Assembly (NCBI RefSeq): GCF_964199755.1
Contig: NC_133896.1
Location: 83,543,815 to 83,607,814, forward strand
DNA: 64,000 nt
Direction of reading: 5' to 3'
Origin: Larus michahellis
Lineage: Eukaryota > Chordata > Aves > Charadriiformes > Laridae
In this document: one piece after another, positions 25,086 through 37,077 of the stretch
Position numbering within the stretch: position 1 is the stretch's first letter
How the letters are laid out: each line of letters starts with the position of its first letter
Notes under the pieces: generated by a model
Told to the model about the DNA's origin: nothing
Database searches by the model: none
What the model saw: only the letters and a program-made list of their open reading frames with translations
Made by a program: the position numbers and the translations under genes

Positions 25086-28000
25086 GTCTTTCTTACACTA
25101 AGGAGTCTCAGAGGGTAAGGAGTGGCAAAGGCAGAGAGTCTATAACCCGGGGATTCCCCCTCCAGCCTCTCAAGGGAACCGCCAGACATTCACTTGAGAC
25201 AGTTTTGTGTAAGAGCATGACAATGGGGTGAGGTTGTTGTCTGGATTTCATAAAGTGATTTGCAAACAAATTAAACTGTTGTGAAACAATCCGGTCCCTA
25301 CAGAGCTTAGCAATGCTCAATTCCATTCCCACTGTTGCTAAGGAAAGCAGAGGATATTCCGCATCTTTGACAAGACATTTGCAGGCCACAATCTAAAGGC
25401 GTCTCGGTGACTTCAGAGTGCTAGTCAGTCGGTATTGGCCATGTCACTTGAGATATGCTCATTAAAGGAAATAAACAGCCACAAATCTCTTTTGTATTCT
25501 GTTTTTTGGGATTTACTTTTGCCGTTTACTGAAGCCACCCTGCTCTGCATCAGTTTAAGCAACGGAGGACAGAATTAGATCCCAGACATTTAACTACGGG
25601 CGACTTTGTTCCTTGGAAAAATGACCCAACCGCAAGCTCTTATACCTCACGTTTGGAATCACAAATGACTCAGCAGAAGCCAAGAGGACATTTGGTTTCC
25701 TTGTCAGAACACAAGAGTGAAGGAGGAAGTAAGAACCTCTTCCAGCAGTTGGGTAACTGAGGGGGAGACTGAGGCTAAGACAAACAGTGTGGTAACCTCT
25801 AGGTTTAATATATATACTGCAAACTGGAATTACAGCTAACTGCAGTGACCAATCCTGGCTGATGAAATAGCTGTCACTGGAAAAAAATCCTAAAAACAAA
25901 CAACTAAGTATGCAGCCACAAGCGGAGATTTCTTTTTTCTCTCCAGCCAAGCTCTGCATCCAGCTCAACCCAAAAGCATGTTTGTTTTGGAAGCCGTAGT
26001 CTGCTGAAAAGTGTTTGGCCAAAATCCAAGGGGCAAATAAGCCCAGATGAGCTGAACAAGCTGTGTCCTTGGATCATGAGATGCGAACATATTATTCAAT
26101 CCTGTATTGCATGCATGCATATTATTGTTGGTTATTTTTTGTTACAGGGTGTAGACCAAAATGCCTTCATCAGGACTAAATTTCTGTCCCCTAAATTAAC
26201 TGTTTGCAATTCACATTTTTATTGTGTGCTGTTGATTTCATGCACTTGCAGCTTGCAGCACTAGAATAGCTCCTCCAAGGACAATGCGACCATACCGCCT
26301 TACATCAAATGAGAAATCATTAGCGATAATATATAAACCAACAGTGTTGTCTGCAATTATATTTGTTTCAGGACTGTCTGGAGAAGAGCATGTATTTTTT
26401 TCTTAAATATTTTTTATGAGAACTGATTCATCCTGAGTCATTCCAGGTGATGGGAGCCTGTTTTTTCCGATGGGGTTCCTCTGTCTGTGACCTGGGCCCA
26501 GGGCTCACCGCACCAACGTGAATCTTCCAGTTTGTTGAAGAAGCAATAGATTTGCTTTAAAACATAAAGAAGGTAGTTATGATAACCAGCATAGGTGTCA
26601 TTCAGTGAGATCATCATATTTTTCAATAGCACTTTAACTACTTCAGTTATCCAGTGAGGGGCAAGCTAGCTTACATTTACCACAGGGTCAAACACAAGCT
26701 GTTACTGCAAAGCAGTGGACGCGTGACAAATCCTTACCTTACCTTGACTGTTGGCAATGATTCTGTGTGCAGCCAGGCATTCAGATCTCAGGCTGAGCTG
26801 ATGGGAACAGCAAGTAGCACAACCAACTTACTTGACCCTAACCTCATGACGTTGCCTGGCTTGATCCACAGTCCCTTAGTGAAAACACGTTAAGGACTTC
26901 TGCACTTCAGTGTAACCATGTAGCTAACCCTATGCAAAAGCACTAATCCCAGTGCTAGACTAACAGCGATGTTGTGAAATAGGAACCTTTGCATAAAACA
27001 AAGAGTTTTCCCAAAATAAAACTGTCAGTCAGCCTACTTTCTGCCACCTCGCAGTGTAATACTATAGGAAGTGGATGCATGAATTGATTTTCTTTTTAAG
27101 GTTGTATATCTGGATCCTCAGTATTTCTAAGGTCCTAGAAGCAAGCACACCAGGAGAAAGAATATGCTTCTTTAAACACTGCCTGGGTCAGCAGAACTGG
27201 GTATACCAGTGGCGGACAAACTATAGCACAGGGCAGATTGCTGAATCTCGACAGATAAGCTCCAGCCCTTCTGTGCCCTCACCAGAAAGCAACACGTTGC
27301 AAAGGCAACGATGAGTGCAATAGAAAATGTGGGAAAGGGAAGGGGACATATATGGGTAAAACATTCTGTAAATCTTGAGCATATCTGTGGACATTGTTGC
27401 AGATTTTAAAGAGAAACTGGCAGATGTCAAAAGAAGACAAGGATAATAACAAATGGGATTTATTTTTTATACCACTATAACAATTAACATACAGACCTAC
27501 GAGCCACTCGGGTGACTGAAATTTCTTCTGTATGGAATTTCAGATGTATGTTTGTGTTCTGCACAACCTCAGTTTATGTTGAGCTGGTCATTAGCTGTCA
27601 CAAAGGTGTTAAACTGAATTCATTTCCATTCTTTCCCCGGAAGTGGAGACTGAGGGATGAATGAACCATGGAGCAAGGCATCTTGAAGTGACATCAGTGT
27701 CAAAGGCACATGGTCATGTTCAGTTTAGGTATGCAGGCTAGACAGCCTATGGCATGTAAGAAGGTCCATCAGGGTTATGGAAAGGATAATAAAGAAGATT
27801 TTTTTTATTAAAAAAAAGTGTTAAGTTGCATTTCTAAGTTAAAAAAAAAAAAGTGAGCCAGCAAAACTTGGTTTTGGAAAACTGAGTGGTTTAATGAGAG
27901 TCCAAAACAGCCTGCATTTCCCAACCAGCCCTGGCATGACACCAGGTTGTGGCAGCTGTGAAAATGACCAAAGATCAGCAGGTCCCAGGTGCAGGATCAA

Positions 28001-31000
28001 CGTCCCAGCAGCTGTTGAACCTATGCATCCAGGGTGCAATGTGTCACTCAAGTTCCTCCTTGCCAGCAGCGTGACAAGCTAAGAAGGCAACACGAAGAAC
28101 TATTGTCACTGCAATACATGAAGAAATATTGGAGCTGCGAATCTGTCTAAAAAGCCATTCTATGATGGGAAACCTGAATCAGGGGCAGAGTTTGAGGCAC
28201 ATCTTTGCCAGATTTCCATCCAATCTAATCATGCCTTGTCTATGTGCTCCTGGTGCCACCATCACAGAAATACCTCAACAAACCAGCCTAGCTTCTCAGC
28301 AAAGCTGAGCCAACACAGTTTTAGGTGAAAAAATGAAGTCACTGTTACTCATCTTGCCCTGCTCTTTACAAAGTTTGGTCTCCATGTTACTCTAAAGGAG
28401 TCCAGAATCATATATTAGTCCTTGCGTTAGAAGTACTGGGTACAAGAGCAATGCTTGGTTCAATCATGGACTTCTTCATTTACCGCTTAGATTTTCAGAT
28501 TAAAAAATTACTCTTAAAACTTATAGAGCAAATGTTTCTCAAATCAAATTTTAGTTTCAAAGAGATACCACTAAAAAATAAGTTTCCGAGCTAAAGAGCA
28601 ACACATGCAATTGTACTGAAGCAATTCTAAAGATATCAGTCACATGCTATGTTACTACTGCCCCACACCAAGAGGGCCCTTGGCTGCATTTTCTGTTCTT
28701 CATTTCTTTAACCTAAGCCTTTCCATTTCTTCTTCCAGCACGCAGCGTCAAGAGAAAAATGAACCCAAGACACTGGAGTAAGTTTAAAGCTAGGTTAGAA
28801 CAAATTTTATTATCTATTCTCAATCTTCTATCTAACAAGGGGAAATTACATCAATAAATGCAGTTGCATACATTACCATGCCCAATGCCATAGAATCAGA
28901 GAATGATTTAGGTGGGAAGGGGCCCCTGGAGGTATCTAGTCCAAGCCAAGATAAGAGCAATGCCAACTCCCAAAACAGATCATCTCACCCAGGACCTTGC
29001 CCACTCAAGTTTTGAATATCTCCAGGGCTGTGGGCTACAACTTCTCTAGGCATCTGCTCCAGTGCTGCACCACTCTCAGGGGAAATTTCTCTCCAACCAA
29101 AATTTCCTTTGTTTCAACTTGTGAACATAGCATATTTTACCTCAAATTGCTGATAATTACTCTCAGTCTTAATGGACTTTAATGTCCAGTTTTTGTACAG
29201 AAATTATACATTACAGAGGGCTGTTAGAGCAGACAGTTTGAAACAAAGCACTATCCATGAAGATGACTGGGCACCAATTCACTCACTTTTTTTTTTCTGA
29301 CCGAAGTCAAAAGTATGTTGCCTGTTCCTCTCCTGCTTTATTAGTTTCAATTCCTCCTGTGTTCAGTGCCATTTATTAACCTGATGTCACTCTGTTTGTT
29401 TTGCAAACACTACTCAGAAATGCTTTATAGTTGCATTTCAAATCTGTTTGTCAAAATCTTTTGTCATATCGGTGCATCTTTTAAATCTTGCAAGGTTGTT
29501 CTTTGTTTCTTTATGTCTGAAACAAAACTGATGCTAAAGAGGTCTGTTTTTAAAATGTCATCTCTTCTTCGGAAAAAAATCAGAACTTGCATAATCACTA
29601 AAATACAGGTGCAAAACTGTAGAGGTAGACTGGTGAGATTAGACTGTCTAGGCTTTATCTTGCTGTAAAGTTGAGAACTTAAGGGTTCTGAATACTGTAC
29701 TGAATTTTTCCTCCTAAAAACAGGTTTGGAAACATAAAATAAGAAAACTATGATTAAAAGAAAAAGCGTCTTTTAAAACTTTTGCTTCTGCTTATAAGGC
29801 TGCCATCTCCATCCCTCCTAGCCCCTTGTGTAAGGGTGTGCATTTCTCAAGATCTAACTCATTGCAGTTGAGAAACCAAATGTCCTTCAAAGGCTGCAAT
29901 GCTAGCCATGCTAGCAAACTACATTTTACAACATCAGACTCCAAGCTAAGTACCACCGACCCCTACAGGTTTTTACAAGAGACAAGGAGTTTACACATCT
30001 AAAGAAATATCTATAAAGCTGAGTTCTCTACTTTCTGCATGTTGATGTGCAGGATTAAAAAAAATTCCTTGACCATTTTAATAGAAACACTATTTTGGTA
30101 GCACTTGTCTATGAGGGTTTGGAGTCAATATAGCGTCCATAATAAAACATTTAATGTGGTAACAGCATCAAGAAATTTAAGTTCCCCTCAACCCTGAGCG
30201 CCCAAATGCTTCTTTTTCAAGCCTGAAAAAGGGCACAGGAAAAGGATTCCCCAGTGGCACACTTCTATTTATACCTACTTTTTTTCCAGTACTAGGAAGA
30301 ATTGAAGAGAACTGAAAGGCAAGAGCCGCTGTGAAAAAAGTGCTTCAAAAACAGCTGAGCGTCAGCCTTTAAACTAGAGTGTATCCAAGAGGAGTCATTC
30401 ACAGGCTGTTTTTTATCTTTTTGCTCCCCTCCCCTGCAGATGAAAGGGAAGATATTATAGTTATGTTACTGGTTTTTTTAAAAAAAAAAAAAAGAAGCAA
30501 CATCTTATTGATTCTTTCAGTGTCATTGGCTCCTGGTTCAGCTGCTGCTCACCCCTGGGGACACCTGCTGGGGCTCTGCCAGCCCCAGGTGGCCTCTGCT
30601 GGCTCTGCCGCCCCTGGAGCTGTGCCCCAACCCGCAGACAACCCACCGATCAAAAGCTGCCTGGCACATGTTTAATGTCCTTCCCATCTCAGGTCTGATA
30701 GGTTAAAGAGCATTTGGTAATATCGCATTAGGGAATATAAGAAACAATGGAGATGTAACTGGGGAAGAAAGAAGGATCATGCAGTGAAACAAGGGATGGA
30801 CAAGTGCTACAGGTTTTTACTGCTGGGCATGTGCATTTTATTTTACAGAGGACCGACTGAAGTGAATCAAGGTGTTCAGGCTGGGACCTAAGTAGTGAGA
30901 GCAGCAATCAAAGGATGCTCAGAGAAAGCATGCAGACATCTCCATGTGAGAGCTCAGATTGAGTTGGTCTATCTAGTTTTGAGGAGAAAAAACACCTGAG

Positions 31001-34000
31001 AGTTGGTACAAGTACGCATGTAGGAGCAGAATTAACTTGAAACTCTTTCATTCTTCTGGGACTTTAGATGAGATCACAAGTTGCACACCAAGAGACGAAA
31101 TTATGTGTTTTTAAATATATATACATATTGTAAGCCACAGATTATCAGGAGAACATGATACCACAAGGCACTGAGAAAGGTCATTTGGTTCAACCACCTG
31201 CATCTCTGAAGATTACTTCAGAGTTTGCTTATATACAAAGAGCAGCAGCTACCACAGCCAAAGGTGAAAAGCAGTCGATCTTCGTGCCCTCTTCCTTCAC
31301 TTTCTTGGTGTAGCCCACCAAGTAAGTCTTGGTCTACTGCCCACCTTGACTACCTGCCCTCTAACTTACTCTTATGCTGAGACCCACCCTCAGATTCCCA
31401 CCAACTTTTCTTATTTGTCTCACCCTGGGGCAAGGACATCCTCTCATCTACCTACCCCCAAGCACATTAGATCCTCTATGGGGCTGGTTGTTTCCAGGTG
31501 CTGACCTGCAGGAGAAGCAGGTCCCCACATGTGAAAGGGGCTTCCCAGCCCCCAGAGAAACAGGTGCCACAACCTGGGAGACTCCATTTCAATAAACTAG
31601 AAGCATCTCTTTGGAAACAGAGGGTATGAGCAGCTCTCATCGCAGACTGTAACCATTCTCTATTCCACAATACCTAAGAAAATTCAGACCCTTTAAAATG
31701 ACAGAAACACTCTCTGTTCAGAAAACACAACCTTTTAGGGACTGGTTCTGCTTTGACTGGGAGCTCTGCCAAGGATTTCAGCTGGAGGAGGAATGAGGCC
31801 CTTCATTTCAGTTAGAGCAAAACAACACAAACAGCATCACAAATGCCCAGCTGGGACATATACAGGCAGGGAAGTCTGATTTCTTATCTACCTCCTCAGA
31901 ATACAGTGAAATATTGAGGCTTTCTCTTTCTGCCTGCCTTGGTTGCATTAAATTTTGAACACCTATGGCCTGTAAAGCCACTGGTAAAAAGATGCCCTCC
32001 CTTTTGGACTTGTGAATCAGAGCTGAACGCTTATGCCAGTCTTCTGTCTGACATGAGAGAAAAGCGCCAAGAAGAAAAGACAGGCACTTCTCAGGAAGAC
32101 CGTACATCCTGCATCCTGTAGAGAAAGGCATCGAGGAAGCTACTCTAGCAATATCACTGTCTGAGCTGCCTGTGCAGGTGACTTAGCACTTCTGAAATTG
32201 GACACGGATTTCCAAAACATCTACTATGTAGAGGAAGGGTGAGGGGGAAAAAATAGAAGACCCAAAACAATATATTTGGCAAGCACATTGCAGAAAGTGC
32301 TAGTACATGCTGCGGTCCCAGACCCAGTGGGCTGTGCTTACCTCATTTGTTTCACGTAGGTGAACCTAGCCAGGATGTTTTCTTTAGTCGTGGGCAGTGT
32401 GACAAGAATGGGACATCCAAATAAGGTCACTCAGGATGTGTTTAACAACACCGGGTAAAGTCTGTGGCAAAGGCTCATGCACACACATACACACAGAGCA
32501 TCCACTGTACATACCATTGACTTAGTGCGTCATTATTCCTAGAATAACTTCTGGAGAGGCACTCCACCCTTGTATTTCCAAGGCTGATTGTCCCAGACCC
32601 AGTTATTATTGTGATTTTAAGAGGAGGGAGAGGGAAGTGCCCCTGATTTCTCTGACCTCTTTGAAGAAACGCAATGCAAAGAAAATTGTTAAAAGCAGAG
32701 GCAGTTTCAAATCTGTCAACCCCAAACTCCCTTGTGATCTTTGAAACAGTGGAGGGCAAGATGCTTCCTGAGGCCATCCCAGAAAACCAGATAGCACAAA
32801 GCTCTGCAAAAGGACAAGCCACACACCTGTTTAAATACAAGTCAATATGCTTTATTAAGCAACACTGCTACCGATGCTCGTACATGATGAACTGTGGTCC
32901 AGCACTATGAGGGAACGTGCATTTTTACTCGTAGGAGAATCCTGGAAGGAAATCCCATTATATTGCGTAGGAAACTCATTTTTTTTAACCTGCAAATTTT
33001 TGATGGTGCATAAAGCACTTTCAAGAGGTAAAAGTAACTTTACATAACAAAATGTAACTGAGGGCAAATCACTTGTAGTAACTTAAATTTGTTATAAAAA
33101 ACTTTCCCTTGTAAGTTGACTGAGGTGATAAGCAATAAAAGAAAGGTGCTGCTTTGCCGGCAGCTGGACAAGGGATGACATACAGTTGCTGAGATCAGGG
33201 GTTTACAGATTTGAAATGGTAAGCTTTGATCAAAAAATGACCTAAAGCTGAAACTCAAAACAGTCAAAACGGGGGAAAGTCAGACCCCAGGCTGCTCCCA
33301 TGACCCTAACTCAGTTCCTTCTGTGTACAGTTTTGGGTATAATTTGTGGTTACATGATCATATTTAAATAAATTTTAAAAATTCCCACTGAACACTTCCT
33401 TCATTCAGCAGGGAAAGTTACGATGTTCGTTTGCAGGTATTCAGTGTTTTGCATCCCATTTGCTGCGTGCGCTGGGCTAGCACTCCTGGCACACCCTGTA
33501 CCAGCGAGGCAGAAGCATTACAGCTGTCACAGCTGACGCACCTGGCCCAGTTGAGCACCCAGACTAACCGGCTTAGACAGACCTCTGGAGCAAGGAGGCC
33601 GGACAAACAGGGATAAAGGCATGACAGAGAGAGGGAGGGGAATGGGACCCACTACGGGGCAGAGCACCAATGATTTTCTCAAATAAATTTCAGCCTGCAA
33701 GATGGGGCCTCTTATCCATCTTTTTCTTTCAACCTTGCTCTGAAGTGAGAATTTCCACACTTTACCTCCGTGGTTCCCGACATCCACCATGGGTGCTACC
33801 TCTGGACCATCTCCCAGCTGCCTTTGCAGGATGCTTCCAAGGAAAGCCCGGCATCACTGTGGCACCTGACACTGTCTGGGTAGCATCCCTGCAGTGGGAA
33901 GTAGAAAATGTGGTAATGTGGCCATCCTGACAGTAGAAATGTCCGCATTCAGTCCCAAGGCATAGGTTGTCCCTGTCCTTTCCCACCTGCATACCTCCAG

Positions 34001-36711
34001 CTCCACATGTGCTCACACTGCTGTTTTCACAGCACCCACTTTCCCTCCTATCTGCTTAAAACCTCAGGCTCCTCCAGGGGAGAAATTAACCTATTTCCAT
34101 GTTTGAACAAAACTTAGCACTAGCTGAGTTCTTCATTTGGACTAAGGTAGCAGTTAAAGAAGAACAGCAGTTCTGAGTTTGCTGAAATGTTTTTGGTCTT
34201 CAAATTCAGCTCCATTTTTTCTTCCCTCTAAACTAAGCAAAATCTGTAAGACTCTGCAGCTAATTCTTTACTTCGAAAAGCTTGACTGGTCAAACATCTC
34301 AGAACAATATTGAGATCTAAAAAAGCAATGTATGGTAAGAGTCACAGAAATATTGTTACTATTGATGCAACAGCGTGAAAGAGAAAAAAGATTGTCGTCA
34401 CCTCTATGAGACTAACAGACACAGCTGACAAAGTAAGCAAGCTTTCATACACCTGGTTACTTTGTCAACAGCTGAATCGGTAGGAGAAGGTAAGTGGTAT
34501 ACCAACAGAAGGAATAAATGGATCAGCCCAAAATAAAAAAGAAAATGGACTGTTACAAAAACCCCCACATGCAGTGGGTTTAAATAAGTTTAAAACAAAA
34601 CCAAAAAAGTCTAGGAAAATGCAAGATTTGCATTATCATGCTCACAAACGGAGACTTAATTAAGTTCGCTTTACCCCAGCAGCTTAAACAGAACACAGCA
34701 GTCTGGAGTTTTGCTGACCCTATGGGAAGCTTTTGAAAATGCCGAAGAATTTAGGCATGTGAAAGTTGTCTTTGCTTCTTTGACATACAAAAAAGTGAAA
34801 CAGCTGCTCACAACTGGCATGTGCTAAAATGGGGTTTAAATACATTTTTCAAACACCTGAGAAGCATTTCTCTACAGCTAAGACACCAGAGAGAGATCAC
34901 ATCAGTGCATAATAGCAAGCACAGAAAAATGCCATGATGAATATGAAATATCAAGCCAGAAAAACTGCATTCACAAAAGAATCACAACAAATTCCAAGAG
35001 GACATACTATCCTACAAGTGCCTCTCGGATGAACTTTTGCAACAGTTTCTGAGGTATGCATATCCACATTTCCATGGCAGTCTAATGAAAGGGAGCAAAA
35101 GAAAACCAAAACAAACAACAACCCCTCCCAAACATTTATTTTAAAACCAGAGTGAAAAATTTTGGTGGATAATTTCAACAATAAATTAAAGCAAAACATC
35201 GCTTTAAAAAAGAGAAGAAAAAAATAACCCTTCTTTCCTCCTTTTATATTAAAGCATTTCAGATGTTGTGACCAGTAAAATATCTGTAGCCTACATTGCC
35301 TCTCAGTGAAGGCAGCGTTGTCAGTCTATTCGGTTTAAGATATGACCCTTATACACTTTGGCTAAAAAATGCTGTCATTTACACAGGTGAATATACTCTG
35401 ACGCAAGTCTCTAAATTTACACAGCTGTGGCAGAAGAATTTGGCAGAGTTTTGCTTTTTTTAAACAATAAAAGAAAAATCAGATCAGCTTCTGCTGTTGG
35501 TTACAGTTGTATCAACCCATAATATGTTTGGTGCTGATGGCACTGCTCCACAGGCTGTTAATGAAACTAAGAATTTTTGCATACTGTGTCCAACTAGGGA
35601 CTGTAACTGAACCTAAGACTGCTACAATTAAAATCCTCAGGTTTCTTTGTAAAAAAAAATAATACTGATTTATTCTTTGGTACTATTTTCAGTTTTGTAT
35701 TAATTTTTGAAAGAAACCTTAATCCGGTCTAGTTTTATGACCTGTTATTCCTATCATCATTGTTTTACCCATATACTCAGTATCCCATCAGTACAGCATT
35801 TTCATACAATAAATGGAACCCTATTTTTTTAAATCAGAAAATTTGTAAAGCTGCAGGACGCTGGCAGGACAACTGAAAAGCAGGTATTGTGTCTTGGAAC
35901 ATTTTTTAACATTGATATCCATTTATTACTTTTCAGCTTGGTCATGATCTTTTATAGATCTTCCAAGCTTGCTTGCTCTACCTGAACTAATAAAAATGTG
36001 CCAATACGAGTGATTTCAGGTTTGATTCAGATCCTAGATCTACTGGCTATGCCTCTGTAAAAGACTGCCAGCTAGATGTGCAATGCAGGAAAGAAATACG
36101 CAGTTTTAAAGCATTTTACAGGTAATGTTCAGCTGTTTGGCCAACTTTAAATTATTTAGGTGACTCCAAATGAAAGAGGAGAAAGAAAAGGGGACAGCTT
36201 ATCTGAAGTGCGTTGTGCTCATATCAAGTTTCCTTTGCTTAAATGGGGCGACACAATTATCAGCCCAACAGGCTCACTGCACCTTAATGAAGGGGGAATC
36301 AGGCCCACGACAACCTAATATCAGCTTTTGATACACTTGCAAAATATTTTAGCAGTATTTGATCTTTCCACTAAATCAGAATGTACTTTGGAAACTGGGA
36401 GGGAACGTGGGAATCTGAACAAACATATCTGAGAAAAAAAGACAATGCAGGTCTGAAGGGTCATTCCCTTCAGTAAAAGCAAAGTGCAGTGGATTGCTCT
36501 TCCTGGATATAACAGTAGGGGCGTGGGAAGCTTTCAGATGTCACAGGGTTGTAGATAACATTTGAACATATGATTAGCTTTCATGAGCTGTCTTTAGAAA
36601 CCTTACATTTTTCCCCCCCGCACCTTAGCCAGAGATCCTTCCCTTGAGGTTTCGGGACACTTAAAATGTTGCTTTCACAAAAATCAAGGATGTGGAGAAG
36701 TTTTTCCTGTG
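25086..36711. other. Intergenic region upstream of FGF23
   Basis: I recognise no gene here. Open frames are short and without family resemblance. Contents I can name: a CR1 fragment (28889-29124), poly-A or poly-T runs (27841-27852, 30480-30493) and a GC-richer patch at 30530-30660 of unknown origin. The last 1-2 kb presumably holds FGF23 regulatory sequence. Confidence 0.6.
28889..29124 (-). repeat. CR1 LINE 3'-end fragment
   Basis: It starts with the antisense CR1 terminus 'catagaatcagagaatg' and continues through 'gggaaggggcccctggagg', 'gttttgaatatctccaggg' and 'tgctccagtgctgcaccac', matching the layout of the copies at 23056 and 46418. It is diverged and has small deletions. Confidence 0.8.
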
Positions 36712-36719
36712 TGATGTCA
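36712..36719 (+). promoter_or_regulatory. FGF23: CRE-like octamer in the FGF23 proximal promoter
   Basis: TGATGTCA differs from the palindromic cAMP response element TGACGTCA at one base and lies 13 bp upstream of the TATA box. In mammals FGF23 is raised by PTH through cAMP/PKA. A direct CREB role here is only a suggestion. Confidence 0.25.
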
Positions 36720-36732
36720 CTTTGCTGCCTTT

Positions 36733-36738
36733 TATAAG
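36733..36738 (+). promoter_or_regulatory. FGF23: TATA box of FGF23
   Basis: TATAAG within 'ccttttataagcc' lies 122 bp upstream of the FGF23 ATG. Initiation about 30 bp downstream would give a 5' UTR near 90 nt that contains no upstream ATG, which agrees with this being the core promoter. Confidence 0.6.
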
Positions 36739-36854
36739 CCTCTGCAGAAAAGAAGGGAACCTATCTGAGGATTCACACTCCAGACACAGGCGACCAAGGG
36801 AAAGCGAGAAGCACAGAGGCGTATCAAGTTGCAGATACCGACCAACGGCGAGCC

Positions 36855-37077
36855 ATGCCGCAGACCAGTCCCTACAGCTGCCTGGAGTACACACTGCTGG
36901 TACTCTGTAGCCTGAAGGCTACCTTCGCCTTTCCCAACTCCTCTCCGCTGCTGAATCCCAGCTGGGGGAATGGCGATCGCCTGATGCACCTCTACACAGA
37001 TACAGAGAGGAACAGCTTCCATCTCCAAATCAATGCCGATGGCTACGTTGATGGTGTTCCTCACCAAACCATTTACA
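36855..37077 (+). CDS. FGF23: FGF23 exon 1 (coding part)
   Basis: It encodes the signal peptide and the N-terminal core through Gln-Thr-Ile-Tyr. It ends one base into a Ser codon (phase 1) at a GTAAGT donor (37078), the same position and phase as in FGF6. Confidence 0.96.

Noticed and set aside
27205-27260. Possible hAT (Charlie-like) transposon end ('cagtggcggacaaactatag')
   Set aside because: Only one short phrase resembles the family; no second terminal repeat or target duplication was seen.
36457-36466. NBRE-like site (GAAGGGTCA) upstream of FGF23 that might bind Nurr1
   Set aside because: It differs from the AAAGGTCA consensus and a single near-match is expected by chance.
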